NCBI GenBank assembly: GCA_025358125.1
Contig: JANYKS010000021.1
Span: forward strand, 1-47,666
Reading direction: 5' to 3'
DNA: 47,666 nucleotides
Origin: Actinomycetes bacterium
GTDB taxonomy: Bacteria; Actinomycetota; Acidimicrobiia; Acidimicrobiales; Ilumatobacteraceae
Below the pieces are notes generated by a model, which saw nothing but the letters and a program-made list of their open reading frames with translations, was not told the origin of the DNA and made no database searches. Of the stretch, positions 1 through 8,766 are shown one piece after another (within the stretch, counting starts at the first letter, position 1; each line of letters starts with the position of its first letter). The translations under genes and the position numbers were made by a program.

Positions 1-55
1 CTAACGAGCGGCGATTCCATCAACCCACCGTCGGGAGGCGTATCCTCAATTGCCT

Positions 56-439
56 ATGTCGAATGCGGTCGAGGTCGGGATGCGCGGCGAGTCACACCTC
101 GTTGTCGGTGACTCCGACACTGCAATTGCCTACGGCTCCGGCTGCGTGCCGGTACTCGCAACGCCGTGCGTCATCAAGTTGTGCGAACAAGCCGCCGTCG
201 CTGCGGTGAACGATCACCTCCCCGACGGTGTCACCACCGTTGGTATGAGGGTCCAGATCGATCACCTCCAACCGACCGCCGTCGGCCATGTGGTCTCTGC
301 CGAGGCGATCCTCAAACACATCGAGGGCCGGCGGCTCACCTTCGCCGTTTCCGTCGAGGATCACCGCGGACTCGTGGCTGCCGGCAAAGTGACCCGGGTG
401 ATGATCGAAGTCCAACGGTTCATGGACAAGACGACATGA
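56..439 (+). CDS. FlK-like hotdog-fold acyl-CoA thioesterase
   Basis: A 127-residue single-domain hotdog protein resembling fluoroacetyl-CoA thioesterase (FlK). The stretch VLATPCVIKLCEQAA followed by VTTVGMRVQIDHLQPTAVG is the family signature. Thr36, Glu44 and His70 align with the Thr/Glu/His catalytic triad known for FlK. Expected role: hydrolysis of a small acyl-CoA in the cytosol; the real substrate is unknown and fluoroacetate is unlikely. The start is uncertain: ATG at 56, or an in-frame TTG at 50 that sits 11 bases after GGAGG (34-38). A TATCCT hexamer at 41-46 would favour the ATG. The stop overlaps the next start (ATGA). Confidence 0.75.
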   Translation: MSNAVEVGMRGESHLVVGDSDTAIAYGSGCVPVLATPCVIKLCEQAAVAAVNDHLPDGVTTVGMRVQIDHLQPTAVGHVVSAEAILKHIEGRRLTFAVSVEDHRGLVAAGKVTRVMIEVQRFMDKTT

Positions 440-876
440 AGTGGGGTGCCGCGATCCTCGGCATCGGGATGATCATCGGCGGGTGCTCGAGCGATGCGAA
501 GCCGGCTGCGACGACCGCGACGGCTGCGACGACCGCGACGACACTGACCCCCACAACACTGACCCCCACAACACTGACCAGCACAGCGACGACCAGCACA
601 GCGACGACCGGCACAACACCGATCTCGCCGGCCACATCGGTCAACGCCACGTCGTCGACCGGCGGTGCCTTCGGTGGCACCCACTCGGCCGCGTGCGATA
701 CCGATCTCACCGCGGTCCAAACGGCCGTCGAGGCCTACTTCGCGATCAACGGCGGTCAAGACGTGACGGAAGCCCAGCTGGTGCAGGCCGGCCTGCTGCG
801 CCAAGAGAGCACTCTGCACGACATCGGCCCCCAGGGCACCGTCGTCGCGTCACCCACCGGCGGCTGCGCGAGCTGA
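436..876 (+). CDS. Small Thr-rich lipoprotein
   Basis: A 146-residue predicted lipoprotein. The N-terminus has a hydrophobic segment ending in IIGGC, so Cys17 is the likely lipidated residue after signal peptidase II cleavage. It is followed by a low-complexity Thr/Ala linker (about residues 22-70) encoded by two families of 15-bp tandem repeats (541-575 and 576-605). The C-terminal 55 residues, starting CDTDLTAVQTAVEAYFAING, resemble the pilin-like module found in many actinobacterial surface proteins, where such a domain sits on an anchor. Translation is probably coupled to the upstream thioesterase through the ATGA overlap. Function unknown. Confidence 0.7.
   Translation: MKWGAAILGIGMIIGGCSSDAKPAATTATAATTATTLTPTTLTPTTLTSTATTSTATTGTTPISPATSVNATSSTGGAFGGTHSAACDTDLTAVQTAVEAYFAINGGQDVTEAQLVQAGLLRQESTLHDIGPQGTVVASPTGGCAS
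541..605 (+). repeat. 15-bp coding minisatellites (Thr linker)
   Basis: Two adjacent tandem arrays lie inside the lipoprotein gene. ACACTGACCCCCACA repeats at 541-555 and 556-570 with a partial third copy. GACCAGCACAGCGAC repeats at 576-590 and 591-605. Both units are multiples of three, so copy-number change would alter linker length without a frameshift. Confidence 0.8.
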
Positions 877-950
877 GTCTTTGGCGCACCGGGCCACAAC
901 GTCGTTGGGCGCGATCTGCGCGCCCGCGCCCGCGCAAAGCGCGCCCAAGC

Positions 951-980
951 CGCGTCCGACCGCGTCCGACCGCGTCCGAC
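951..980 (+). repeat. 10-bp tandem repeat x3
   Basis: Three exact copies of CGCGTCCGAC at 951-960, 961-970 and 971-980 lie in a very GC-rich stretch between the lipoprotein stop and the PAP2-like gene. The unit is not a multiple of three, which argues that this stretch is not coding. Confidence 0.85.
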
Positions 981-1019
981 CGCGAGCCGTGCCGGGGTCG
1001 GGCTGGGGTCCCGACGACC

Positions 1020-1025
1020 TAGAGT
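1020..1025 (+). promoter_or_regulatory. Putative -10 (TAGAGT), leaderless
   Basis: TAGAGT ends 8 bases before the GTG at 1034, and no Shine-Dalgarno sequence precedes that GTG. Transcription could begin at or just before the start codon. Confidence 0.35.
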
Positions 1026-1033
1026 TGTCGTTC

Positions 1034-1879
1034 GTGTCTGTGCCAGCCGAGAGTCCGCCGAGAAAGCTGCGCACCGTGCTGCCATGGCTGCGCGAGATCG
1101 CGCTGATCGGCATCGTGTATGTGGTGTACAGCCTCGTGCGCAACCAATTCGGCTCGGCCGACGTGGGGGTCGACGATGTTCCCCGGCACGCGTTCAACAA
1201 TGCGATCCGGATCATCGATTTCGAAAAGGCGATCGGGCTGTTCCATGAAGCGGCGATCCAGAGCTGGTTCAGCGTCGGCTGGTACAAGGTCTTCAACGTG
1301 TTCTACGGAACGGCCCACTTCGCGTTCACGCTGGTGCTTCTGGGCTGGCTGTTCGTGCGCCGCCGTGAATCCTTCGCCCGCTATCGCACAACGCTGATCG
1401 CAACGACCATCCTCGCTCTCATCGGGTTCGCGTTGTTCCCGTTGATGCCGCCGCGGCTGCTCAACGCCTCGCCACCCGAGCACCCCTACGGGGGCGGAGC
1501 GCTCGCCATTCAACAGGGTGTGCCGAACTACGGCTTCATCGACACCCTCCGCGACGTCGGCGGAATCTGGTCGTTCGATTCGAAGGGCTTGGACAGCGTG
1601 TCGAATCAATACGCGGCGATGCCGAGCCTGCACATCGGCTGGAGCCTGTGGTGCGCGCTCGTGATTTGGCGCTTCGCCCGGCACAGGACGATCCGTTGGC
1701 TCGGCAACCTCTACCCGTTCCTGACGCTGACAGTCATCGTCGCCACTGCGAACCACTACATCATCGACGCCGCCGGTGGGGTCGCGATCGTCGTGGCCGG
1801 TTATCTCATCGCGTCCGGGTTCGACCGGATTTGCGACCGGCGAGCGCGGCCACCCGCCGTCGTAACGGGTATCGTCTAG
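1034..1879 (+). CDS. PAP2-like (PAP2_3) membrane phosphatase/transferase
   Basis: A 281-residue integral membrane protein of the PAP2 superfamily, closest in look to the PAP2_3 / inositolphosphotransferase-type branch. About six hydrophobic segments are visible. The active-site blocks are AMPSLHIGWSLW (near residues 195-206) and ATANHYIIDAAGG (near 238-250), supplying the conserved His and Asp. It probably acts on a lipid phosphate at the membrane. I chose the GTG at 1034 because the longer frame (TTG at 881) would translate the GC-rich repeat tract and because a TAGAGT box lies just upstream. It ends 6 bases before dxs, so the two may be cotranscribed. Confidence 0.7.
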   Translation: MSVPAESPPRKLRTVLPWLREIALIGIVYVVYSLVRNQFGSADVGVDDVPRHAFNNAIRIIDFEKAIGLFHEAAIQSWFSVGWYKVFNVFYGTAHFAFTLVLLGWLFVRRRESFARYRTTLIATTILALIGFALFPLMPPRLLNASPPEHPYGGGALAIQQGVPNYGFIDTLRDVGGIWSFDSKGLDSVSNQYAAMPSLHIGWSLWCALVIWRFARHRTIRWLGNLYPFLTLTVIVATANHYIIDAAGGVAIVVAGYLIASGFDRICDRRARPPAVVTGIV

Positions 1880-1885
1880 CCAGCT

Positions 1886-3847
1886 ATGACGCTCGAATCG
1901 ATCCGTCAACCTTCCGATCTCCACAACCTCTCATTTCCGGAGCTATACGAATTGGCCGGCGAGATCCGCGATTTCGTCGTCAGAGCGGTCGCCGACACGG
2001 GAGGGCATCTCGGTTCGAATCTCGGTGTCGTCGAGCTGACGCTCGCACTCCATCGGGTCTTTGAATCGCCGCGCGACGCTGTGCTCTGGGACACCGGCCA
2101 TCAGGCCTACATCCACAAGATCGTCACCGGCCGCCAGCACGGTTTCGACCAATTGCGCCAAGCGAACGGGCTCTCGGGATATCCGAGCAGGGAGGAGAGC
2201 AACCACGACTTCGTCGAGAACAGCCACGCGAGCACGATCCTGTCGTACGCCTATGGTCTCGCCGTTGCCCGCGATGCCGGCACCGACGGCGATCGTCGCC
2301 ACGTCGTCGCGGTGATCGGCGATGGTTCGATGACCGGCGGCATGGCTTACGAGGCTCTCAACAACCTCGGCCACAGCAAGCGCCGGGTGATCGTCGTGCT
2401 CAACGACAACGGCCGCAGCTACGCTCCGACGATTTCGAATCTCACCGCGATGTCGCAGGTCGCGCCCCCTCCGACGCCCGTTCGACCAGACGGCGGCGAT
2501 GTGCCCGGTTTATCAGAGCGGATCACCGAAAGACTCAGCCACGGCCTGACCAGCATTCGCCTCAACCCCACCTACGTCCGCCGCCAGCGGCGGATCGAGC
2601 GCTTCCTGCGCGATTTGCCGCTCTTCGGCCCGCAGGCCGAAAAGGGCATGGAGGCGTTCAAGGCGGCCGTACGTGAGTTCCTCCAGCCGCCGTCGTTCTT
2701 CGAAGCGCTCGGCGTTCGCTACGTCGGCCCGGTCGACGGCCACAACATCGAAGAACTCGAACACGCATTCCGGAATGCGATCGAGCTGTCCGCAGAAGGT
2801 CCGATCTGCGTCCACGTCGTGACCCAGAAGGGCCGCGGCTATTCGCCGGCCGAGGACGACGATGAGAAGCACCTCCACGACACACCGGTCTTCGACCCGC
2901 TGGTCGGTCCACCCAAGGCGCTGCCGACCGGATACACCCAGGCCTTCGCCGAGGCCGTCGTCAAGGAGGCCGACGCTGATCCGCGCCTCGTCGCAATCAC
3001 CGCTGCGATGCCGGGGCCGACCGGCCTGATCCCGTTCGAGGCCCGATTCCCCGACCGGTTCTTCGACGTCGGGATCGCCGAGCAACACGCCGTCACCGGC
3101 GCGGCCGGAATGGCGATGGGCGGTCTCCGCCCGATTGTCGTGCTGTATTCCACGTTCCTGTCGCGGGCATGGGATCAGGTGGTCTACGACGTCGCCCTGC
3201 ACCGGCTGCCGGTCATCTTCTGCCTCGATCGAGCGGGGATCACCGGCGACGACGGCCCCAGCCACCATGGCGTCTACGACATGGCTCTGCTCTCCAAGGT
3301 CCCTGGGATGCGCGTGCTCGCACCGTCGAGCGCACAAGAGTTGCACGTCATGCTCCACGACGCGGTGTCGCTCGCCGACGAAGGTCCGGTGATGATCCGT
3401 TATCCGCGTGGCGCCGCCCGCCAGGTCGGCGAACGCGAAGTCGGCATCGGCCTGCTCGGTCGCAGGCTGCGCACCGGCGACGGTAGCGTCTGCGTGCTGG
3501 CCATCGGCAAGATGGTCGGCGCCGCCGAGAAGGCGGCCGAGGCATTGGCCGCGAGCGGGTTGACGGTCACGCTGTGGGACGTCCGCAGCTGCGCTCCACT
3601 CGATCCGGCGATGATCGCCGACGCCGCCAACCATCGGGCAGTCGTCACGATCGAGGATGGCATCCGCGACGGCGGCATCGGCATGACCATCGCCGATCGG
3701 GTGCACGCGATCTCGCGGACGGTTCCGGTCGAGGTGCTCGGGATACCGACCAAGTTCATCCCCCAGGGTAAGGCGGAGCGGATCCTGGCCTTGTTGGGCC
3801 TCGATGCCGATGGCATCGCAGCAACGATCCGGGGCGCCGTCGGGTGA
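1886..3847 (+). CDS. dxs: 1-deoxy-D-xylulose-5-phosphate synthase
   Basis: A 653-residue enzyme condensing pyruvate and glyceraldehyde-3-phosphate to DXP, the first step of the MEP isoprenoid pathway; TPP- and Mg-dependent, cytosolic. The N-terminal TPP domain carries GDGSMTGGMAYEALNN (about residues 145-160). The middle transketolase pyrimidine-binding domain has GIAEQHAV with the cofactor-activating Glu near 399, and the C-terminal transketolase domain runs to about 640. Length is normal for the family. Its stop overlaps the start of the following phosphatase (GTGA), indicating translational coupling. TPP demand links it conceptually to the thiamine operon at 10.7-14.8 kb. Confidence 0.95.
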   Translation: MTLESIRQPSDLHNLSFPELYELAGEIRDFVVRAVADTGGHLGSNLGVVELTLALHRVFESPRDAVLWDTGHQAYIHKIVTGRQHGFDQLRQANGLSGYPSREESNHDFVENSHASTILSYAYGLAVARDAGTDGDRRHVVAVIGDGSMTGGMAYEALNNLGHSKRRVIVVLNDNGRSYAPTISNLTAMSQVAPPPTPVRPDGGDVPGLSERITERLSHGLTSIRLNPTYVRRQRRIERFLRDLPLFGPQAEKGMEAFKAAVREFLQPPSFFEALGVRYVGPVDGHNIEELEHAFRNAIELSAEGPICVHVVTQKGRGYSPAEDDDEKHLHDTPVFDPLVGPPKALPTGYTQAFAEAVVKEADADPRLVAITAAMPGPTGLIPFEARFPDRFFDVGIAEQHAVTGAAGMAMGGLRPIVVLYSTFLSRAWDQVVYDVALHRLPVIFCLDRAGITGDDGPSHHGVYDMALLSKVPGMRVLAPSSAQELHVMLHDAVSLADEGPVMIRYPRGAARQVGEREVGIGLLGRRLRTGDGSVCVLAIGKMVGAAEKAAEALAASGLTVTLWDVRSCAPLDPAMIADAANHRAVVTIEDGIRDGGIGMTIADRVHAISRTVPVEVLGIPTKFIPQGKAERILALLGLDADGIAATIRGAVG

Positions 3848-4635
3848 GGTCGCCGGACCTCGCCAGGGAACTCGATTTCGCGCTCCGGTTGGCCGACATG
3901 GCCGATGCGATCACGCTGCCGTTCTACGAAAGACGCGAGTTCGTGGTCGACCGCAAGCAGGACAGCAGCGAGGTCACCATCGCTGATCGCCACACGGAGG
4001 CCGCGTTGCGCGGCGCCGCCGCTCAGACCTTTCCTGGGCACGGGTTCTTCGGCGAGGAGGCCGGGGTCTCCGGCAACATCGCCTCGCCGTGGCGTTGGAT
4101 CGTCGACCCGATCGACGGAACCAGCAATTTCGTGCGCGGGGTGCCGGTCTGGGCGACGCTGATCGCGCTCACCCATCGCAGGAAAGGCCCGGTGGTCGGC
4201 GTCGTATCCGCACCGGCAATGTACCGCCGCTGGTGGGCGTCCAAGGGTGCCGGAGCGTTCGTCAACGGCCAGCCGATGCGTGTGTCGACGATCGATCAAC
4301 TGTGCGACGCCCAGGTCTGCACGACATACAGCCTCGGCTGGGATGCATTGGGGCTCACCGGGCGGTTGGTGGCGCTGCAGCAGGCCGCCTACCGGGCGAG
4401 GGGCTTCGGCGATTTCTGGCAGCACATGCTCGTGGCGGAAGGCGCGGTGGAGATCGCAGTCGATGCCATCGGCGTCCAGCCCTACGATCTCGCCGCGCCG
4501 CAAATCATCGTCGAGGAGGCCGGCGGCACGTTCACTGATCGCCTCGGCGTGCGTAACTACGAATCCGACTCGGCCGTCAGTTCCAACGGAGTCCTCCACG
4601 ACGAGGCGATCAGCCGGCTCACCCTCGACCACTGA
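3844..4635 (+). CDS. Inositol-monophosphatase family, HisN-type phosphatase
   Basis: A 263-residue Mg-dependent phosphatase of the IMPase fold. Metal-binding motifs are GEEAG (about 70-74), DPIDGTSNF (88-96) and PYDLAAP (213-219). The segment ARGFGDFWQHMLVAEGAVEI resembles the actinobacterial histidinol-phosphatase HisN branch (usual form GDfwgymLVAEG), so histidinol-phosphate is the likely substrate; inositol-1-phosphate is the main alternative. The GTG start overlaps the dxs stop by four bases. A 14-bp tandem duplication begins within its last codons and spans the stop. Confidence 0.8.
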   Translation: MRSPDLARELDFALRLADMADAITLPFYERREFVVDRKQDSSEVTIADRHTEAALRGAAAQTFPGHGFFGEEAGVSGNIASPWRWIVDPIDGTSNFVRGVPVWATLIALTHRRKGPVVGVVSAPAMYRRWWASKGAGAFVNGQPMRVSTIDQLCDAQVCTTYSLGWDALGLTGRLVALQQAAYRARGFGDFWQHMLVAEGAVEIAVDAIGVQPYDLAAPQIIVEEAGGTFTDRLGVRNYESDSAVSSNGVLHDEAISRLTLDH

Positions 4636-4659
4636 ACTTCGACCACTGAACTTCGACCA
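4625..4659 (+). repeat. 14-bp tandem duplication across a stop codon
   Basis: TCGACCACTGAACT occurs at 4625-4638 and 4639-4652, with a partial third copy at 4653-4659. The TGA stop of the HisN-type gene lies in the first copy. Confidence 0.9.
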
Positions 4660-4698
4660 TTGGCATGTGGTGGCCTCGCGATCTGCTCAACTGTCGTG

Positions 4699-6429
4699 AT
4701 GGCCGATCTCGTCATCCGCAATGCACGATTGATCGATGGCACCGGAGCCGCCGAGCGCACGGCCGACATCACGATCGACGACGGCCTGATCACGTCGATC
4801 GGCGCCACCGGCAGCGCTTCGCCGACACATGCCCGCCGCAGCATCGATGCCGATGGCCTGCTGCTCACCCCCGGCTGGGTCGACGTGCACACCCACTACG
4901 ACGCCCAGGTCAGCTGGGATCCGTGGATGACGCCCTCATCGTGGCACGGGGTCACGACGATCGTGATGGGCAACTGCGGCGTCGGGTTCGCGCCTGCATC
5001 GCCCGACCGTCACGAATGGCTGATCGAGTTGATGGAAGGCGTCGAGGACATTCCCGGCTCGGCGATGACCGAGGGCATCACGTGGGACTGGACCAGCTTT
5101 TCCGAATACCTCGATGCGATCGACGCGAAACAGTACGTCGTCGACATCGGCGCCCAGATCGCCCACGGGCCGTTGCGGGCCTACGTCATGGGCGAACGCG
5201 GCTCGTCGAACCAGGCAGCAGGGAGCGACGACATCGACGGCATGGGGGTGCTCGTCGAGGAGGCGCTGCACGCCGGCGCACTCGGCTTCAGCACCAGTCG
5301 GACCCCGCTGCACCGCAGCAAGGGCGGCGAACTCGTTCCGGGCACGACCGCCGGCGCCGACGAACTGCTGGGCATCGCAAGAGCCATCCGCCGCGCCGGG
5401 CACGGTGTCTTCCAGTTCGCGCCGGATCATGCCCGCCTCCTTGTCGACGAATGGCCGTGGATGAATGATCTCGCCGCGGTGACGGGTCAGCCCGTATGCG
5501 TGAACCTCAATCAGCCCGATTCCGCACCCGAGCTGTGGCGCGAAGTACTCAGCCTGCTCGACGTGGCCGCAGCCGGCGACGTGGCGCTCTACGCCCAGGT
5601 CGCCGGGCGCTCGATCGGAATCCTCTACTGCCTCCACGGCAGTGTCCATCCGCTGCTGTTCCACCCGGCATACGCGGAGGTGGCCCAGTTGCCGATGGCG
5701 GCACGACTCGCTGCCCTTGGCGAACCCGAGCGCCGCCGGCGGCTGATCGAAGACGTGCCCGACGACGGCGGACTTTTCCGCGCTGTCGTTCTCGACAAGC
5801 TGGACCGGATCTATCCCGTCGACGGCGCACACATCGACTACGAGCCCGCAGCCGACGCCTCAGTCGCGGCGCGCTCGGTCTCGACCGGGGTCGCTCCGAT
5901 GCAGTTGCTGGTCGAGCAGTTGACGTCGCAGCATGGCAACGGCATGATCTATGCGCCGTTCTTCAACTACTCCTACGGCGACCTGTCGATGACCTATGAG
6001 GCGACCAAGCATCACCGCACGCGGATGGGCCTCAGCGACGCGGGTGCCCACTGCGGCGCGATCTGCGATGGCGGCACTCCCACGTTCATGCTCACCCACT
6101 GGACCCGCGATCGCACTCGCGGTCCACGCCTGCCGCTCGAATACGTCGTGCATCGCCAAACCCGCCAGACGGCCGAGCTGTACGGCCTCCGCGACCGCGG
6201 TGTGGTGGCGCCGGGCATGCGCGCCGACCTCAACCTGATCGACTACGACGCACTCTCGTTCGACTTGCCGCGCATGGCGTTCGACCTGCCGGCGGGCGGG
6301 CGGCGGCTCGTCCAAAAGGCACATGGCTATCGCGGCGTGTTCGTTGGCGGGGTCCAGACGGTGGCCGATGACGAATTCACCGGCGAGTTACCCGGGCGGC
6401 TGATCCGCGGCCCCCGGCGGCCTCGCTGA
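4699..6429 (+). CDS. D-aminoacylase-type amidohydrolase
   Basis: A 576-residue amidohydrolase-superfamily enzyme of the N-acyl-D-amino-acid deacylase group. The N-terminal small beta domain (MADLVIRNARLIDGTG) leads into the metal-binding VDVHTHYDAQ motif (His64, His66). GNCGVGFAP, GFSTSRTP and the late SDAGAHCGAICDGG block, which supplies the catalytic Asp, follow. It is expected to hydrolyse an amide of a modified D-amino acid or a cyclic analogue in the cytosol; the substrate cannot be told from sequence. I chose ATG 4699 (an in-frame GTG lies at 4696) because homologues start at this beta strand. The gene is slightly longer than D-aminoacylase (about 480-500 residues) because of a mid-region insertion. 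Confidence 0.8.
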   Translation: MADLVIRNARLIDGTGAAERTADITIDDGLITSIGATGSASPTHARRSIDADGLLLTPGWVDVHTHYDAQVSWDPWMTPSSWHGVTTIVMGNCGVGFAPASPDRHEWLIELMEGVEDIPGSAMTEGITWDWTSFSEYLDAIDAKQYVVDIGAQIAHGPLRAYVMGERGSSNQAAGSDDIDGMGVLVEEALHAGALGFSTSRTPLHRSKGGELVPGTTAGADELLGIARAIRRAGHGVFQFAPDHARLLVDEWPWMNDLAAVTGQPVCVNLNQPDSAPELWREVLSLLDVAAAGDVALYAQVAGRSIGILYCLHGSVHPLLFHPAYAEVAQLPMAARLAALGEPERRRRLIEDVPDDGGLFRAVVLDKLDRIYPVDGAHIDYEPAADASVAARSVSTGVAPMQLLVEQLTSQHGNGMIYAPFFNYSYGDLSMTYEATKHHRTRMGLSDAGAHCGAICDGGTPTFMLTHWTRDRTRGPRLPLEYVVHRQTRQTAELYGLRDRGVVAPGMRADLNLIDYDALSFDLPRMAFDLPAGGRRLVQKAHGYRGVFVGGVQTVADDEFTGELPGRLIRGPRRPR

Positions 6430-6456
6430 CACCCGCTCGGAAACGACTCGAACGGC

Positions 6457-7137
6457 CTACTCGACGAGATCGGTGTCGCGAGGCCCGAAGATGAAGAAGT
6501 GGGTGAGATACGGTGATGCGTCCGCTCCGCCCCAGTCATACGACATCACCTGCGCTGCGCTCCTGCGTCCGAGCACCGCCCGGAGCAACTCGACCCGGCT
6601 CACGCCGAGCGAGATCGGCGCCGACTCCTGCCCGAGATGATCTCCCTCGGCGGTGACGATCCGCACGGCCGGTAGTCCTGCCGCGGTGATCGCGGTGAAG
6701 AACTGTTCGGTGATGGCCGGCATCACCCACGTCGCGAACTCATCCGGCAATGGCGCAGGTCGGCCGAGACCGCCGCGCACATCGCCTTCGTGTGCGTGAA
6801 CGTCGACGACGGCTCTCCCAACCGCTGCCCCCTTTGGCGAGGAGAGAATGCTTTCCAGCAGCGGCGCATCGTCAGCCCATTGGGCGAGCAGATCGACCGT
6901 GGCCGTGCTGCGGTGACGCTCTACCTGGGCGGCCGTCCACGGATCGGTGGCGACACCCTCGAGGTTGCCGGTGCGCACATCCTCTGCGATGCCACGCAGG
7001 TGGGCGACGACATCGTGGACGCTCCAACCGGGTGTTGCCGGGCATCCGGTGTCCTGCGCGTGTGCAGGTGAGGACATGACCAGGTCGGTGATGCGATGGC
7101 GCGATGCGGCGTACAGTTGGCCGAGGTCAATGCTCAT
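6457..7137 (-). CDS. Maleylpyruvate-isomerase-fold protein (DinB/MDMPI, TIGR03083-like)
   Basis: A 226-residue protein with the DinB-like four-helix bundle seen in mycothiol-dependent maleylpyruvate isomerases. Visible hallmarks are PGWSVHDVVAHLRGIAEDV near residues 35-55 and VDVHAHEGDVRGGLG near 110, where the family's metal-binding His/Glu lie. Expected role: a mycothiol-dependent transferase or isomerase; substrate unknown. The start is ATG 7137 because a TACGCT hexamer lies exactly 6 bases upstream on this strand and no Shine-Dalgarno is present. It is divergent from a paralogous gene, with only 28 bases between the start codons. Confidence 0.7.
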   Translation of the reverse strand: MSIDLGQLYAASRHRITDLVMSSPAHAQDTGCPATPGWSVHDVVAHLRGIAEDVRTGNLEGVATDPWTAAQVERHRSTATVDLLAQWADDAPLLESILSSPKGAAVGRAVVDVHAHEGDVRGGLGRPAPLPDEFATWVMPAITEQFFTAITAAGLPAVRIVTAEGDHLGQESAPISLGVSRVELLRAVLGRRSAAQVMSYDWGGADASPYLTHFFIFGPRDTDLVE

Positions 7138-7143
7138 CCGGCG

Positions 7144-7149
7144 AGCGTA
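7144..7149 (-). promoter_or_regulatory. Putative -10 (TACGCT), leaderless
   Basis: On the minus strand TACGCT is followed by 6 bases and then the ATG at 7137. It supports initiation at that ATG without a leader. Confidence 0.4.
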
Positions 7150-7165
7150 TTCCAAGGAGCGATCG

Positions 7166-7951
7166 GTGTCGACACAACGTGGGGTCTTGGAGCTGGACGA
7201 CTATCTCAGCGCGCTGGACACCGAGCGCGAGTTGTTCGTGGTCGCCATCGCGGCCGCCGGACCGGACGCGCCGATACCGAGTTGCCCGGAGTGGACGATG
7301 CGCGATCTCGTGCACCATCAAGGCGACGTGCACCGCTGGGCGGCGGTGATCGTCGGCGATCGGATCGCCAAACCGTCTGCGATCCCCGAGGACTACCTCG
7401 GCCCGGTTCCGTCCGACAGCGAGCTGGCCGACTGGTTGGGGACCGGCATCGACGAACTCATCGCCGTCTTGCGGTCGGCCGAACCCGACATGCACTGCTT
7501 CACGTTCCTCGCCGACCCGCCGCGGCCGGTGCTGTTCTGGGCCCGCCGCCAGCTCCACGAGACCGGCATCCACCGCGTCGATGCTCAGTGCACCGGCAGC
7601 CACATTTCCGCGTTCTCGGCGCCGGTCGCCGCCGATGGCATCGACGAGCTGCTGACCGGCTTCGCACCCCGCAAGCACACGCCGCTGCACAGCGATCCGC
7701 CGGTCACCCTGGTCGTGGCCCTCCACGACGCACCCGGCGTCTGGCACACCACCATCAGCGATGCCCCGCCGGTCACGGTCAGCCTCGCCGTCGGCGAGGA
7801 CCGGCCGGCGGCCGACTGCACGCTCGCCGGCTCGGCATCAGACATCCATACGGCGCTGTGGAACCGCCAGGGCCTCGAACATCTGTCGATCACCGGCGAT
7901 GCCTCCGTGCTCGACCTGTTCCGTAACAACGTTCACATGCGCGGAAGGTGA
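7166..7951 (+). CDS. Mycothiol-dependent maleylpyruvate-isomerase family protein
   Basis: A 261-residue protein with an N-terminal MDMPI domain: CPEWTMRDLVHHQGDVHRW (about residues 38-57) and LHETGIHRVDAQ (about 133-145), whose H-E-x3-H arrangement fits the family's zinc site. A C-terminal domain of about 90 residues follows, resembling the sterol-carrier-like extension common in these proteins. Expected role: mycothiol-dependent isomerisation or conjugation; substrate unknown. The GTG start at 7166 is chosen because AAGGAG (7154-7159) lies 6 bases upstream. It is divergent from a paralogue, and a third relative is at 21957-22610. Confidence 0.75.
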   Translation: MSTQRGVLELDDYLSALDTERELFVVAIAAAGPDAPIPSCPEWTMRDLVHHQGDVHRWAAVIVGDRIAKPSAIPEDYLGPVPSDSELADWLGTGIDELIAVLRSAEPDMHCFTFLADPPRPVLFWARRQLHETGIHRVDAQCTGSHISAFSAPVAADGIDELLTGFAPRKHTPLHSDPPVTLVVALHDAPGVWHTTISDAPPVTVSLAVGEDRPAADCTLAGSASDIHTALWNRQGLEHLSITGDASVLDLFRNNVHMRGR

Positions 7952-8031
7952 ACGCACGCAAGACTGCGAATTGCATCATCCGATTCAGCGTGTGCCCCAC
8001 CAGACCACGACGCCTTCTCAGCGTCTCCGGC

Positions 8032-8655
8032 TCAGTTGTAGTACGGCGTCTCGCCGGTCGTGTGATCGGTGAGGTCCTTGACGCGATCGATGCCGTCGAT
8101 CTGGTCGACGATCATCGTCTGCACTCCGTCGAGCATCGTCATCCGGCTCATCGAGCACCCGTGACATCCGCCGCCCATGGTCAAAAACGCAGTGCCCTCG
8201 TTGTCGTGCCCGACGTAGGTGACGAAACCGCCGTGGGCTGAGAGCGCCGGGTTGACCTCACCCGCAACGAGTGCCTCGACCTCCGCCGAGAGCACGTCGT
8301 CGTTGATCAGACCAACGATTGACGGAGCAGCCGGCTTGTGCGGATTGCGGATCACGAGACCCTGCGAGGCGGTGTAGTCGAGCGTGGCACCGGTGAGCAG
8401 TTCGAGATCCTTGGCAGGCACGATGACCTTGAGACCGTCGTGGGTGCGGACCTCGTCGCTGAACGCCGCCTTGGTCGTGATCTCGAACGAGAGGTCATAC
8501 CGGAAGTCCTGGCCGGGCTCGCTGATGATCTCCAACCGAAGGCCGAGACGGTCGGTTTCGGGTTCGTCGTCGCGCATCTTGATGATCTGCTCGTGAGCGG
8601 CGGACGTGACGGAGATGATCTGGTCGGTATCTGCTGACGCTGACAGTGTCTTCAC
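8032..8655 (-). CDS. NfuA-like iron-sulfur cluster carrier
   Basis: A 207-residue two-domain Fe-S carrier. Residues 10-105 look like a degenerate A-type (HesB/IscA) domain with no cysteines, as in E. coli NfuA. Residues 115-195 form the NifU C-terminal domain with GGGCHGCSMS, where Cys164 and Cys167 are the predicted [4Fe-4S] ligands at a dimer interface. Role: delivery of assembled clusters to target apoproteins in the cytosol. A longer frame extends upstream, but I chose GTG 8655 because TATCCT lies 7 bases before it and homology begins there. It is divergent from the cation-efflux gene; Mrp and the SufR-like regulator lie 37 kb away. Confidence 0.85.
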   Translation of the reverse strand: MKTLSASADTDQIISVTSAAHEQIIKMRDDEPETDRLGLRLEIISEPGQDFRYDLSFEITTKAAFSDEVRTHDGLKVIVPAKDLELLTGATLDYTASQGLVIRNPHKPAAPSIVGLINDDVLSAEVEALVAGEVNPALSAHGGFVTYVGHDNEGTAFLTMGGGCHGCSMSRMTMLDGVQTMIVDQIDGIDRVKDLTDHTTGETPYYN

Positions 8656-8662
8656 GACGAAA

Positions 8663-8668
8663 AGGATA
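8663..8668 (-). promoter_or_regulatory. Putative -10 (TATCCT), leaderless
   Basis: On the minus strand TATCCT is followed by 7 bases and then the GTG at 8655 of the NfuA-like gene; no Shine-Dalgarno is present. Confidence 0.4.
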
Positions 8669-8766
8669 TCGGCTCGGCCGTACCTCCGGCGGCGTCGATC
8701 GCGCCAAGGCAACACGCCCATCCAATTGACCCATGTCCGCCCCTTTGCCGCTTTGGCATGCCGATA

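Noticed and set aside
2513-3706. 397-codon open frame on the minus strand
   Set aside because: Lies entirely antisense to dxs, with composition typical of a GC shadow and no domain.
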